A stretch of 64,000 nt of DNA from Histomonas meleagridis (GCA_020186115.1 WSYJ01000060.1:682001-746000), one strand, 5' to 3'. Positions 34,456 to 45,243 are shown, counted from the stretch's first letter. The notes: generated by a model not told the origin, from the sequence alone. Made by a program: numbers and translations.

Positions 34456-35739
34456 ATGGAAAATCACAGAAGTAATTCTCCTTTAGGCGAAGTTATTGAA
34501 AATGGAAGTAATATCAAATTCGTCTCTAAATCAGACATTTCTTATAATTTTTATGCAAGCCCACGTTTTCGGATAACTTTATCAAATGAATTTTGCTTAT
34601 TATATGAAGAACAATTCCATGACGGAAAAGTTAGTCCTTTCTTGTTTTTACTTGACCGGTGCGATAAAGTCCGAATTTCATGCCAATTTCAACCTCACGA
34701 AAAAGTTGAAAAATATGTTTTTGTTATTAATTTTAATGAAACCTATTTTTTGCTTTCCTGTAACACATCATTTTTAGTAACACCTAAAGAAATCAAACTT
34801 ATTAAAATCAAATGCCTTTCATCTTCAAATATCCCAATTCCCGTTGAACAAGTTTTGGGTTGTTTTGCCAGCTGCCTTGATTCTGAATCCATCAAATCAT
34901 ATGTAATTCCAACACAACTTTTTGAGGATAAATATTACATAATTTTAAATCCATATTTATTCCGATTTGAATTTGAAGGAGATGACGTTCTTCTTCAGTG
35001 CGTTGATGAGAACTTAGATATTTTCAATTATTCTTCCATTTCATTTTTCTCAAAGGGAATATTATCAAATGATCCGATAAATCATAAAGCGAAAGAAATT
35101 GCGTTTACCCTCTATCATCCAACAAAACATGAGTTATACATAGCAAAAATTAAGTGTCCAAACCTTGTTTTTGTTCATTGTTTATCTGTAATATCAGGTA
35201 ATCGGATTGCAATTGTATCAAAGGAGGATAAGGTAGTTCGAAGGTTTGCTCAAGTTTGTGTGACCAGTAAAGAATATCAAGTTTGCGCTGTTATCAATAT
35301 ATCTGATATCAATTTTGAACTTAGCAACTACAAATATTCGACACCCGTTCTAACTGTTTCTTGCAAAAACTATAAACCAAAATCTGATTCTGGATTTCAG
35401 GTCATCAAATCCAAAAAAGATATCTTTTTTTATCAACCAATTCTTCCAATTAAAAGTTACCATGTTGTTTGTGGGTTTGGTGACATTCCATCTTCGTTTA
35501 AAGCCCCAAATTATCAGCAACTTGATGACAAAGAAATTAACTCACAATTGGGTGCCCCAATTTTATTTGTCTTCGATTTTAATGACAAAGTGATCCAAAA
35601 AGGATTTATAAATGAACTCCCCGATAAATTAGCTCTTACTTCATGGGTTACAGTCTCAATTGACTCTGACCCAGAGTCTTCTTCTACATATAAAAGAGAA
35701 GGTGTTAAGTGGTTAGGAATTGTTGAACCAATTAGTTAA
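34456..35739 (+). CDS. Conserved-looking hypothetical protein, 427 residues, beta-rich
   Basis: I do not recognise a family. The frame is long, ATG-started and has codon use like its neighbours, so it is a real gene. It alternates hydrophobic and polar residues (for example KYVFVINFNETYFLLSC and AICNISDINFEL-like strands), suggesting a mostly beta-sheet protein. There are no transmembrane helices, signal peptide, coiled coils or repeats. Many Cys are spread along it without a zinc-finger spacing. It lies between the proteasome gene (same strand) and the LRR gene (opposite strand), with no shared promoter. An initiator-like CTCAGC sits just before the ATG. The stop TAATAAA overlaps a polyadenylation-like signal. 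A beta-propeller or scaffold role would be speculation. Confidence 0.75.
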   Translation: MENHRSNSPLGEVIENGSNIKFVSKSDISYNFYASPRFRITLSNEFCLLYEEQFHDGKVSPFLFLLDRCDKVRISCQFQPHEKVEKYVFVINFNETYFLLSCNTSFLVTPKEIKLIKIKCLSSSNIPIPVEQVLGCFASCLDSESIKSYVIPTQLFEDKYYIILNPYLFRFEFEGDDVLLQCVDENLDIFNYSSISFFSKGILSNDPINHKAKEIAFTLYHPTKHELYIAKIKCPNLVFVHCLSVISGNRIAIVSKEDKVVRRFAQVCVTSKEYQVCAVINISDINFELSNYKYSTPVLTVSCKNYKPKSDSGFQVIKSKKDIFFYQPILPIKSYHVVCGFGDIPSSFKAPNYQQLDDKEINSQLGAPILFVFDFNDKVIQKGFINELPDKLALTSWVTVSIDSDPESSSTYKREGVKWLGIVEPIS

Positions 35740-35928
35740 TAAATTTTCAATAATTTTTTTTTTAATTTTCTATTTATTCATATCATGTTAACATGTTAAA
35801 ATCTTTGCATTAAAGCAAAAAATTGTTTCAGTTTTTGAATATAAATACGATGATTTTTCATTCATTTATCTCTATCGTCGAAATCACTTTATATAAAGTT
35901 CAGAAAACTTAAATTTTTTCGTTTGATG

Positions 35929-38900
35929 TTAATGTTTATGTCCTTTTGTTGAAGGACTCAATTGAGGCAAGCTTGAATAACCACTCCGTGGACTCCTTAT
36001 AGCGATAGATGAATTAAATTGTTCCATTAAAATTCTCATTTGAGCCAAATCATTTTCTGTTACCATTTTCTTATTCATTTCCTTTAAGCTTGGCAACATG
36101 CATAGACATTGTATTCTTGGTGAAATATTTTGTGTTAAAGGGTTATCATTAAAATCGAAACTTTTTAGTTCTATACAACATTTTAATTTTGCTACCTCAT
36201 CAACTGTTGTAATTCTATTGTGAGATACGTCAAGTGATTTTAAAGTAGGAATTCCTATATTATCGAGTTTTCTTAATGAGTTATAGCCCAGATTCAAGTT
36301 CTGAATATTTTGACAATTCAATGAAATTTCGGTTATATAATTGTGTGATAAATCCAAATCGATCAAATTTGGGAAGTTTAATACAATTTTTCTTATGGAG
36401 TTGTTTTGTAAAATCAGTTTATTTAAGTTTGGCAAATTAACCATTGAAAGCGAACCGATTTGTAAATCATTCAATTTGTTTGATGAGATATTTAAAATTT
36501 TAATTTGAGGAATAAACATCAAAAAATTCAAATTTTGGAGTTGATTAAAAGATAAATTTAAGTCTAAAAGGTTTGGAATCGATTTTAATGTCCATTCGAT
36601 ATTACTAATTAAGTTATTTGATAAATTTAATTCTTTTATTGATTTTGATGTAAGTGCATTTACATCTTTTAACTTTTTACTTGATAAATCCAAAATTTTT
36701 TGGTTTATTTTAATAAACTTTGGTAAATCTTCAGTAAATAGAATGCCATTATATTGTTTTTCTACTTTTGAACGAAGTTGTGAAGAAATTCGTAATGAAT
36801 TTAACATTTTTAATTTCGGCAGAATGAAAATGAAACGATTTTCATTAAATAACTTAACACATGGATTATCATTAACATTTAAAACGATTAATTCAGGGAA
36901 ACCATTAAAAGAATTTATATTTTCTATTTTATTGTTTGATGCAAATAATATAATTAATGTTTTATGAGGTATTAAATCTTTTATTTCATTATTATTCACA
37001 TTTAAGATTTCGATATTTGGTAATTGTTCGGAATTTGGAAACTCTTTTAAATGGTTATAAGAGAAATCGACAAATTTTAATGAATTGTTATTAAAATCGA
37101 TTTTTTCTAAGTTGTTTCCACACGCAAATAACTTTTGAAGATTTGGTAAATTCGAAACAAAAGAAAAAGAATTTAAACATTTCCAATTTAAGTTTAGAAT
37201 TGTAATCGAATTTATATTTATATTATTTGGATTAAATATTTTATTATCGAAAAAATTATTATTTATTACATTATTTTCGGATATTAATTTCAATGTTTTA
37301 GGTAAACAAATTGGATTTCCATATATTAATAATGTTTTAATATTGTTTATAGTTATTAAATCATTTAAATTGGAAATTTCATTAAATGAAACATCCAAAA
37401 TTTGAAGTTTCGGAAGATTTGGTAAATCGGAAATTGTTTTAATTTTATTAAATGGAACTCTTAATTCGATTAATTGTTCGAGTCCATTAAATATATTTAA
37501 TGTTTCAATATTACAATTAACTAATGTAATTACGGAAAGATTTTGATTTGTTAATAAATCATTTTCGAATTTATTATATAAAATGATCGAATTATTTTCG
37601 TTATTTTGTATATTATTCTCTTCATTTAAATTCGAATTTATTTCGTCACAAATTTGTGAAATTTTATTATATATTTCATCATAATTTAATCCAAAAATAT
37701 ATAATTTCGTTGGAGATAAAATTTCATCATTTTGAACATATTCAAGAATAGAAATAATTTCCTTGTTTATTATTAATTTTGTTTCTTTAATTAAATTCCT
37801 CGAATTTGATACCCAATTTTTTATTACGTTTATTACATCTGAAAGTGAATCAAAACTTATGTAATAATTTTGAATTGATTCATTCGATGCGTTTTCGTAT
37901 GGAATATATGAAATATCATATGATTTGATAATCGATAATTGCGTTTCAAATTTAAAGTTTTCTGGAATAAAATCTTTAACGCATTCATTAAATTGAATGG
38001 TTCCACTTGTTTCATATGTTAGTTCACCGCTAAGTTTAATGAATTCTGTGATTTGTTCGGTAATTTGTTCTGCAATCTCAATTAATGAATAAATTTTTTC
38101 TAATTTTTCGACGTCAATTTGATGGTTAGGTTTGATTTTACTTATAAGGTCTTTTGTGTTAGATAGAAATTTGAAGTAATTCGATGATTTATCTGAGATT
38201 TGTGAAATTGATTGTGACGTATAATAAAGATGGACATCATTTGCCTTTGAGGTGACTGATTGCCTGGCTTGGGGAGTTATGATAAAGGTATCAATAATGT
38301 TTATTTGCGGAAGTCGAGCTAATGAAATAATGTTATAATTAGGAAGTAAACAAAGTGGATTACTACCATAACAAGGATCATATATATTAAGTTCTCTGAG
38401 CTTATTAAGCTTTGATAATGGCCCAAAAATGGAGAAATCATTGAATTGATTTCCTCCAAGATATAATGTTTGCAGATTAATTAAAGATGTAATCGAATCA
38501 GAAAGAAATGAAAGACCACACGAAGAAATATTTAAGAATTTAAGTGATGTAGAACTTGGAAATTTTTCAATTGTATTTATTGGATTGTTTGAAATTGAAA
38601 GATGTTCAAGTTGACTTAAAAAAGATATATCGGGAAATTTTTCAAGTTTTCCGCGTTCCATAATCAATTTTTTAAGTTCAAGTGAATATTTAATTCCATC
38701 GCAATTTGATAAACATGTATGAAAAACAATTAAAGAAGTAAGTTTTGGTAAATCTGAAAGCCAGTTTAAATCAACAATATCTTGTTCAATTATACTCAAT
38801 TCACGAAGATGTGAAAATTGAGAAAAATTTGGATGAATTGATATATTAAAATGAAAACATTCAATTTTTGTAAATTTGTCTGGATTTTCTTTAAAATCAT

Positions 38901-38952
38901 TAGCATTAATTTGATTGTCAATTAGGATATTTTGTAGTTCTTTCTCATCCAT
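35929..38952 (-). CDS. Large SDS22-type leucine-rich-repeat protein, LRRC9-like candidate
   Basis: The 1007-residue protein has three blocks of 22-residue leucine-rich repeats (about residues 45-215, 480-730 and 760-960). Their pattern is LxxLxLxxNxIxxI, for example LPKLQILDVSFNEISNL and IPNLLDLNLSFNQLQNL. Each block ends with LRR-cap-like segments (FIFILPKLKMLNSLRISSQ). Between the blocks is a helical region (260-440). There is no signal peptide or membrane helix, so it is probably cytosolic; SDS22-type repeats bind phosphatases or axonemal proteins. Multi-block LRR proteins such as LRRC9 are known in flagellates, but the assignment is tentative. Two TAACGGTC motifs precede the ATG, the nearer only 3 nt away. 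The gene is divergent from importin alpha. Confidence 0.75.
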   Translation of the reverse strand: MDEKELQNILIDNQINANDFKENPDKFTKIECFHFNISIHPNFSQFSHLRELSIIEQDIVDLNWLSDLPKLTSLIVFHTCLSNCDGIKYSLELKKLIMERGKLEKFPDISFLSQLEHLSISNNPINTIEKFPSSTSLKFLNISSCGLSFLSDSITSLINLQTLYLGGNQFNDFSIFGPLSKLNKLRELNIYDPCYGSNPLCLLPNYNIISLARLPQINIIDTFIITPQARQSVTSKANDVHLYYTSQSISQISDKSSNYFKFLSNTKDLISKIKPNHQIDVEKLEKIYSLIEIAEQITEQITEFIKLSGELTYETSGTIQFNECVKDFIPENFKFETQLSIIKSYDISYIPYENASNESIQNYYISFDSLSDVINVIKNWVSNSRNLIKETKLIINKEIISILEYVQNDEILSPTKLYIFGLNYDEIYNKISQICDEINSNLNEENNIQNNENNSIILYNKFENDLLTNQNLSVITLVNCNIETLNIFNGLEQLIELRVPFNKIKTISDLPNLPKLQILDVSFNEISNLNDLITINNIKTLLIYGNPICLPKTLKLISENNVINNNFFDNKIFNPNNININSITILNLNWKCLNSFSFVSNLPNLQKLFACGNNLEKIDFNNNSLKFVDFSYNHLKEFPNSEQLPNIEILNVNNNEIKDLIPHKTLIILFASNNKIENINSFNGFPELIVLNVNDNPCVKLFNENRFIFILPKLKMLNSLRISSQLRSKVEKQYNGILFTEDLPKFIKINQKILDLSSKKLKDVNALTSKSIKELNLSNNLISNIEWTLKSIPNLLDLNLSFNQLQNLNFLMFIPQIKILNISSNKLNDLQIGSLSMVNLPNLNKLILQNNSIRKIVLNFPNLIDLDLSHNYITEISLNCQNIQNLNLGYNSLRKLDNIGIPTLKSLDVSHNRITTVDEVAKLKCCIELKSFDFNDNPLTQNISPRIQCLCMLPSLKEMNKKMVTENDLAQMRILMEQFNSSIAIRSPRSGYSSLPQLSPSTKGHKH

Positions 38953-38954
38953 TA

Positions 38955-38999
38955 GACCGTTACATTTAGAACGTTTATAATTTTAGGTGACCGTTAACC
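38955..38999. promoter_or_regulatory. Shared divergent promoter with two GACCGTTA motifs
   Basis: GACCGTTA at 38955-38962 and GACCGTTAACC at 38989-38999 lie in the 62-nt gap between the LRR gene and importin alpha. Read from the minus strand both are TAACGGTC, a Myb-type core; the second, with AACC added, is partly palindromic. Both genes may be driven from here. Confidence 0.5.
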
Positions 39000-39014
39000 T
39001 AATATTTTCGTAAA

Positions 39015-40328
39015 ATTAAATCAAATCCATTTAAGCAATTTCAACAAAATTATTTATCAGACACCAGAAGGGAAGAAAGGTTTGGAGAAGGGGTTACTAA
39101 AAGAAAACAAAATTTACTTCATAAATCAATTTTAGATTCAATTTTTCAAAAACTTTCTAATCCTGAAACAGTTCAAGAAGGCCTGAATGAACTCCAAAAT
39201 TTATGTGATGAATACATAATAGTTTTTTCTGTACCTCAAATTAATTTTTTATTTTCATTACTTCAAGCCGCTTCAAATACCCAAGCACTAGAGCAAGTCA
39301 TTTTGATTATCCATGAGATTATTTCTTTTTGTGAAGAATTTAATAATGAACCGATTTCTAAACCTGAACTAATAAGATTTTTCCTTAACAATATTAATCA
39401 TCCTCTAATCTTTGAATGCCTTCTCTTCCTTGCTCAAACCAATGAAACGTGTGCAACTGTAATTTCTGAAACTATTACTCAGTCGGAAGTCCAAAATCTT
39501 ATTGAAACCACAAATCCAAATCTTCAACTTAATATTGATTTATTAAGCTCATTTGTTGAATATGAGTCACTTTCACAATTTTCTTTAACTTTTTTACCAC
39601 AAATCATTCAAATTTCAAATCTGACCACCGACGAAAACATTTTATTTTTATGTTTACAAACCATTAACATATCATTAAGCAACTCTGTTTTACGAAAATA
39701 TTTGAAACGCTCCAAAGAATTTCGACTTCTTTATACAAATTGCACAAATTCAATTCGATGTATTAACGAACGACTTGAAATCTTACAAAACTTTAAATAT
39801 CATTGTTATCAAGTTATTATTAACAATGAATTATTTCCATTTGTTTTGCAATGCATAAACATTGATAATTGCGGTATTAAATGCAATTGTTCGAATATTT
39901 TTTACGAAATATCGCAAATGAATTTAATTGATTCGCTTCATTTTTTATACCAAAATAATTGTGTTAACATATTATTTTCATTTCTTGAAAATAATCCATC
40001 AGTGGAATTAATCATTTGTTGTATTACTGCACTGTCTTCGATTTTTTGTTATTCGCAAACAGAACAAAAAATTTCTTTTTTCGAAAACGGTTTTTTTGAT
40101 TTGTTTTGTAATTATTTTGATTTGATACCAATGAATAATCTCGAGCTGATAACACGCGATTTGATGCAAGTGATCAGAGACGCGGAAGTACATAATGATA
40201 TTGTGATCATAGAAAGATTTAAAGCAATGACAAAGTTAATAGAATTGTATGAAGAAGTGTTGGAAGTGGAAAAAGAAGAACCGTTTTATACCATTGCGTA
40301 CTCATTTATAGTAAGAATTAAAGAATAA
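39015..40328 (+). CDS. Importin alpha (karyopherin), with ATT at the expected start codon
   Basis: The frame is open from the stop at 39000 through 40328. Immediately after an ATT at 39015 it encodes a clear importin-beta-binding domain: NPFKQFQQNYLSDTRREERF, followed by GVTKRKQNLLHKS. Armadillo-like helical repeats fill the rest (for example NPETVQEGLNELQNLC and ILIIHEIISFCEEF). Importin alpha carries nuclear-localisation-signal cargo with importin beta. The first in-frame Met is far downstream and would remove the IBB domain. An ATT where ATG belongs (AAA ATT AAA TCA) means a non-AUG start, a strain polymorphism or a sequencing error. At about 437 residues it is shorter than usual (about 520), so ARM repeats are fewer or degenerate. 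The stop TAAAAA overlaps TAAA. Confidence 0.8.
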   Translation: MKSNPFKQFQQNYLSDTRREERFGEGVTKRKQNLLHKSILDSIFQKLSNPETVQEGLNELQNLCDEYIIVFSVPQINFLFSLLQAASNTQALEQVILIIHEIISFCEEFNNEPISKPELIRFFLNNINHPLIFECLLFLAQTNETCATVISETITQSEVQNLIETTNPNLQLNIDLLSSFVEYESLSQFSLTFLPQIIQISNLTTDENILFLCLQTINISLSNSVLRKYLKRSKEFRLLYTNCTNSIRCINERLEILQNFKYHCYQVIINNELFPFVLQCINIDNCGIKCNCSNIFYEISQMNLIDSLHFLYQNNCVNILFSFLENNPSVELIICCITALSSIFCYSQTEQKISFFENGFFDLFCNYFDLIPMNNLELITRDLMQVIRDAEVHNDIVIIERFKAMTKLIELYEEVLEVEKEEPFYTIAYSFIVRIKE

Positions 40329-40643
40329 AAATTTTTAAAATAATTTTTTAAGATAAAAGAATGTGATTTAAAACTTCGCTGTATGCATGTGAAAGTGTAT
40401 GAATAATTTTGTGCACAAAATTTATTTTTTGATATTAAAATGGTTATTGTTGAACAATTTATTTGTATCTTTTACTTCCATAGTAAATATATTACAAATT
40501 GTAGTGATTGTGATGAAAGCTCAGTTTAAAATTGATCAACTACTTAATGTTTGTAATATATTTTAATTTGTTTGAAATTATTTTTTGAATAAAAATGAAG
40601 AAATTTTTAAGAAAGCCGTTTTATTATTTCTAATTACACAAAA
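40329..40643. other. Intergenic between convergent genes
   Basis: About 315 bp of AT-rich 3' flanks. Nothing recognised. Confidence 0.35.
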
Positions 40644-41480
40644 TTATCCCTCCGTGAACTTTATGAATTCTTGTACTTTATCACGTAACGCAATTCTATA
40701 GACCAAGAAGCCAATCAAAGCAATGACTAAAATAGTACAAACCATTGTTATAGCTACTACAGCACCTGTTGAAAGTCCTTCTTTCATTGATTCTTCTTGA
40801 GCAATTTCATCATTTGTTTGCTGTGCTTGTTCTGTGTTTGATGGATAATGTGTATTTGTTGGATTCTGTGTATATGTTCTAGTTTGAGTATTCGTTTTTG
40901 TATTTGTTGGCGCATATGTTTTAGTTTGTGTATTTGTATATGTTTCATCGGGTGTATTAGTTGCAGTTTGAGTGTTTGTTGCATCCTGACATTCATTATC
41001 AGTACCAATTGTAACTTGTGTTAAGCCAAAAGTTGTTCCTTGATATGATGACACAACTTTAACATCGGAAACTGGTGCTGAGCCAAAGATATCATTGAAC
41101 CCATTTAGCATAGACGGATTATAATAACCACAAAAACAAACAGTATTTAATTGGTGGCAGCCATCAAATGCATACTTAAAAATATTAGAAACTGTACTTG
41201 GTAATGTGATAGATTGTAAACCAGTGCAACCTTGGAATGCATATTCTCCAATTGTAGAAAGTGTGCATTCCATACAAAATTCCAATGCAATGATTCGTGC
41301 TTTGTTTTGAAATGCTCTATGACAAATAATATTAACTCCTGGTCCAAAAAATATTTTAGAATATGTATCAGTAACGTTATTTACATCTGTTGAAGTAACA
41401 TATTTTTCATCACTGATAGAAAGTATTCCATCTTGCACATTATATGCTGAAAATGAGAGAGTAAAAAATGAAAGCAACAT
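40644..41480 (-). CDS. Small BspA-like surface protein with Thr-rich stalk and membrane anchor
   Basis: The 278-residue protein begins with a signal peptide (MLLSFFTLSFSAYNV), has one or two BspA/LRR_5 repeats (TIGEYAFQGCTGLQSITLP and FKYAFDGCHQLNTVCF), and a Thr/Asn-rich stalk (residues 165-215, repeated TNTQT). A membrane helix (VVAITMVCTILVIALIGFLV) and a short tail, RDKVQEFIKFTEG, end it. It is a miniature of the giant protein at 4675-18369: signal, LRR, Thr-rich repeats, anchor, short tail. Such proteins are cell-surface adhesin candidates in trichomonads. The ATG at 41480 gives a normal signal peptide, so the start is secure. No Myb-type motif is visible upstream. Confidence 0.88.
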   Translation of the reverse strand: MLLSFFTLSFSAYNVQDGILSISDEKYVTSTDVNNVTDTYSKIFFGPGVNIICHRAFQNKARIIALEFCMECTLSTIGEYAFQGCTGLQSITLPSTVSNIFKYAFDGCHQLNTVCFCGYYNPSMLNGFNDIFGSAPVSDVKVVSSYQGTTFGLTQVTIGTDNECQDATNTQTATNTPDETYTNTQTKTYAPTNTKTNTQTRTYTQNPTNTHYPSNTEQAQQTNDEIAQEESMKEGLSTGAVVAITMVCTILVIALIGFLVYRIALRDKVQEFIKFTEG

Positions 41481-42725
41481 GAAAGGAATTTTTTAATAAT
41501 GAACTGCCAGAAGGTGGAATGGCATTGAAAAATTCAAAGCAAAAAATCAATAACATTCAATTGTGCACTTTTTAGAGGTACCCCAAACTTGAAGTCGCAA
41601 TACACATTCTTCACTCGTTCTTCAAGTGTTGATTTCAGTTATAGTAATTGTCATGTAAGCAATCTTTATTTTTCAAACAAAGTTAACTCTAAGAGTTTCT
41701 AAGAGAAACAAAGTTAACTCTTAGAATAAAAGAATAAAAGTCAACAGTAGTTACCATTATTTGTGGAAATCCATCAATCAAAAAAATTTATGTTAATTTG
41801 TTTAACATTTTTATCATTTGTCGGATACAATAAAAGTCCGAATCCAAAAAAGTTGTAATCAATAAACACTTTTCATTTGAGATAAATTGATCTCATAAAA
41901 ATGTTGATAATAACTTTATGTAGAATTAAGTAACACTTTTGGGAACATAATATTGACAATAAATAATGAAATTAAAGGAATCCTGATTAAAATTTAGAAA
42001 TTCTGAAATAAGTAAGAAATAAGAAATATTTTTTGGACAAATTACTGACAACTTACAGACGTGACATTTTCATAGTGGTCATTCAGGAAATAATGGAATT
42101 CTTTAAGATCTTCAATAAATTGTAAATATTAACATCAGAAAATGATATGGAACATTTTAACTTTATCACCATCGTTATGACAATGATATTGTAACATATT
42201 CATATTTTTTATTGGGATAAAAAATTGATTATTATATTATTATTAAATGTAATGTTTCTCGAGATATAGGAGTAGGAAGTTGTACATGTAATAGATTTGG
42301 TCTCTTCAAATTTGATCTATATAAGTGAGAACTGTAAAAAAAGAGAAAACATTTTTGTGCAACTAATTGTGAGTGCTGACCGTCATAACTTTTTGATAGG
42401 AATTTTGTGAATAAAAAATATAATTAATTCAATTTTGAGTTATGGAGATTGCTGGTGAACTGAATATACACTTGCTTTGAAATCATGGTGGTTCCTGTGA
42501 GCATTCTGGACTTTTTCTGTCGAAAAAGTACTGATTTCAATGACTTGAAGCGTTTTAGCACTCAAATTTACCAGAAGACAAAAACAACAAGAACATTTTT
42601 ATACGAAAAAAAAAGTAGATACTGTCATTTGCCAATTGAAATTTAGAGCCAAAATGTTTTCTATTGAAACGAATGCTAAAATTATTTTTACTTAAAGAAG
42701 GTTATAAGGGGAGGATTACGTCATA
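41481..42725. other. Intergenic, 1.2 kb
   Basis: AT-rich; includes a short direct repeat CAAAGTTAACTCT at about 41680 and 41710. No gene recognised. Confidence 0.4.
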
Positions 42726-43289
42726 TTACACAGTCTCAGGAAGCTGGTTCAATAAATTATTAATCTGCACAAAGTAAAAAGGATCGAATTGTTGATTGTT
42801 TTCCTGATTGGTATCTTTCAATATTTGATCTTCATCATTTATATCATTATGAAGATTCGGAGGGTTTTTTGTTATTAATCTTCCACAGTAAAAGAAGTCT
42901 TCTTCTGACTTCACATTCAAGTTTAATGCCTTGATCTTCCTCATAATAGAATTCCATCGATTTTTGACATTATTAAGTGATCTGTTATCGAAATATTCTC
43001 TAATGATTGACCACTTCGGACCATATATATTATATTTATCAAATAATATACGATCTTCTTCAGGCGTCCATGGGGAAAGGTTCACACTCGGGCACAAATA
43101 GAATTTCCATCTTTCTCGGCATTGCCTAGCATTTCTAGTTCCAATCTCAGATGAAATAAAATCCCAATTTTTTGTTCCATGTTCTTGTACAAGCATTATG
43201 AGCTTTTGATCCTCTTCATATAAGAATGTTTTTCTTTTCTTTTTATTATTTGGTTCATGAGATATTTGTTCTTCAGTACGATATTCCAT
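42726..43289 (-). CDS. Two-repeat (R2R3) Myb transcription factor
   Basis: The 187-residue protein has two Myb repeats between residues 18 and 120: FLYEEDQKLIMLVQEHGTKN...CRERWKFYL and PWTPEEDRILFDKYNIYGPK...VKNRWNS. The first repeat begins with Leu/Tyr in place of the first Trp, a common substitution. The second carries the NNVKNRWN recognition helix. Trichomonads encode many such small two-repeat Mybs, several of which bind core promoter motifs (knowledge from T. vaginalis). The C-terminal 65 residues are Asp/Asn/Gln-rich and probably flexible. The gene stands alone with long flanks on both sides; CAGTTAAA precedes the ATG by about 12 nt. Its target could be the motifs seen elsewhere here, but that is inference. 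Confidence 0.9.
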   Translation of the reverse strand: MEYRTEEQISHEPNNKKKRKTFLYEEDQKLIMLVQEHGTKNWDFISSEIGTRNARQCRERWKFYLCPSVNLSPWTPEEDRILFDKYNIYGPKWSIIREYFDNRSLNNVKNRWNSIMRKIKALNLNVKSEEDFFYCGRLITKNPPNLHNDINDEDQILKDTNQENNQQFDPFYFVQINNLLNQLPETV

Positions 43290-44163
43290 TTGATTTAACT
43301 GTTTTTTATTTGTTCAGAATTAAATATTGAAGGCAAATTTGAGATTTGTGTGATATGTTCTGGATATTCTATACTAGATTTTCTATCAAAATTTGTTAGC
43401 CGCACACAAACCGCTGGTGAAAACAAATTTAAAACACGATTTTCTTATTATTATTAAGGAATCATCATTATTTCACCATTTCTATTAATAACAAATATCA
43501 GTAAATTGAAAATTAATATAAGTTTCATTATATAATTAATACCAACAGAAATAATATTATTTTTCATATTGAACTTATGGTTCAAGGTTTGTGAGAAAAG
43601 CGTTCAGTTCTATCAAAAAGTTAAGATTTTTAATCCGACGAAACGTCAAACGATCGACCATAGAAAGTTTCGCATTTGCATGTCCACTGATAAACCATAC
43701 AAAACTTTACATGAAAACCTGTAAATCTTCTAACACAACAACAAGCATGTTTAATATATATATAAAATTGTTTTGCATATAAGTAAAATAACTAATAAAG
43801 ATAGAGACATATTTGATAAGCTGTAAATCCTCCATATCAATTTAGATTGTTCAAAAACATTTAATTTATGAAACAATAGATGGGATTTAGAGTTCTATTT
43901 ATTTTATTTAAATTTTTTCTATTCTATAATATTACAAAAATAATTTGAATTTGATATTTCAAGAATAGTTTTAATAACAAAAATATTTATTCATTGTAAA
44001 TTTCATTGAAGAGACCTAGTAATATTACATGAAGTAGTTCCATAGAAGCGATGGAAAACATAATTTTGTACAACCAGACTAATCATAAATTTATGGCAAA
44101 AAGTGACACACGTATACTATTCAAAAAGTTGTATCGTACTAACTTTGGCTGTTGGAAATTTTT
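43290..44163. other. Intergenic, 870 bp
   Basis: AT-rich gap between divergent genes. A 64-codon plus-strand frame at 43591 starts only with TTG and is not convincing. Nothing else seen. Confidence 0.4.
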
Positions 44164-45135
44164 ATGGAACCAAAAACAAAAGAAGAGAAAATTCAGGAAA
44201 TACTTGAAACATGTAAAAGTCCATACATATTGGCACCAATGTTTCAAGTTAATGATTTAGCTTTTCGATTAATGTGTCGAAAACATAATGTAAAAATATG
44301 TTATACAGGTATGATTAATTCTCATTTATGGGAAATTAACAGAACAGATCGTCCAAAGATGTTTGAAACATGTAAGGAAGACAGGCCATTAATTATTCAA
44401 TTAAATGGAAATGATGAAAAAGAACTTATTGACGCAGCAAAGGATCTTGAACCATTTGCAGATGCAATTGACATTAATTTGGGGTGTACTCAACATATAG
44501 CAAGGCGTGGTCAATATGGATTTTATATGGTTAATACAGATGAAAAGCGTCAAAACGTCATCAAAATTATCACCAAAATTACCAACACAATATCTGTTCC
44601 AATGACAGCAAAAATCCGTGTTTTTAGTGATAATGAGAACAATGTTGATGTAGAAACAACTGTTGAATTTGCCAAAAAACTTGAATCAGCAGGAATTTCA
44701 TTAATTGCTGTTCATGGACGTTCCAAGCAGCTTGACAAAGCTGGTGATGTAGATGTTTCTATTATTAAATCCATTGTTAGCAGTGTTAAAATTCCAGTAA
44801 TTGGAAATGGTGGAATCAAATCAAAAAGTGACGCAGATTCAATGCTTTACCAAACTGGTGCTAAAGCGGTTATGATCGGTCAAGCTCTTCTTAATAATCC
44901 GCATCTTTTAGAAACAAATGATCCTGATCCTGTTGACCTTTCATATGAATATCTTGAATTCAACAAAGAACATCCAAATTCTGATTTTATTCTAATTAAG
45001 AGACATATTTTCTGCTTTTTTAATCAAGTTCTTTCAAAGTCTCCTGACATATCATTGAAACTCAAAAATGTTCATACATTTGAAGATTTAGAGACATTTC
45101 TTAATGATTATCGTGAAGCACACAAACAAGAATAA
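44164..45135 (+). CDS. tRNA-dihydrouridine synthase (DUS1-like)
   Basis: The 323-residue protein is a flavin TIM-barrel reductase that converts uridine to dihydrouridine in tRNA D-loops. Motifs: ILAPMFQVNDLAFRLMCRKH near the start, TGMINSHLW, IQLNGND, INLGCTQHIARRGQYG with the catalytic Cys, MTAKIRVF, AVHGRSKQ (FMN/tRNA contact) and VIGNGGIKS. The Cys-Thr-Gln in place of the usual Cys-Pro-Gln is a mild variant. The start is the ATG at 44164; the frame upstream opens only with TTG. DUS1 type (modifies U16/U17) is likelier than DUS2-4 from the RRGQYG context, but this is not certain. Confidence 0.9.
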   Translation: MEPKTKEEKIQEILETCKSPYILAPMFQVNDLAFRLMCRKHNVKICYTGMINSHLWEINRTDRPKMFETCKEDRPLIIQLNGNDEKELIDAAKDLEPFADAIDINLGCTQHIARRGQYGFYMVNTDEKRQNVIKIITKITNTISVPMTAKIRVFSDNENNVDVETTVEFAKKLESAGISLIAVHGRSKQLDKAGDVDVSIIKSIVSSVKIPVIGNGGIKSKSDADSMLYQTGAKAVMIGQALLNNPHLLETNDPDPVDLSYEYLEFNKEHPNSDFILIKRHIFCFFNQVLSKSPDISLKLKNVHTFEDLETFLNDYREAHKQE

Positions 45136-45243
45136 CAATGATAAATGTAACGATAGAAAAACATCAAATGATTGTGTGCAATATAATCGTTCTCTATTCA
45201 ATTAAACGGCTTGTATAATAAAAACAAAATATTTTTTATAAAA

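Noticed and set aside
43591-43782. 63-codon plus-strand frame
   Set aside because: Starts with TTG only, low-complexity AT-rich codons, no homology recognised.
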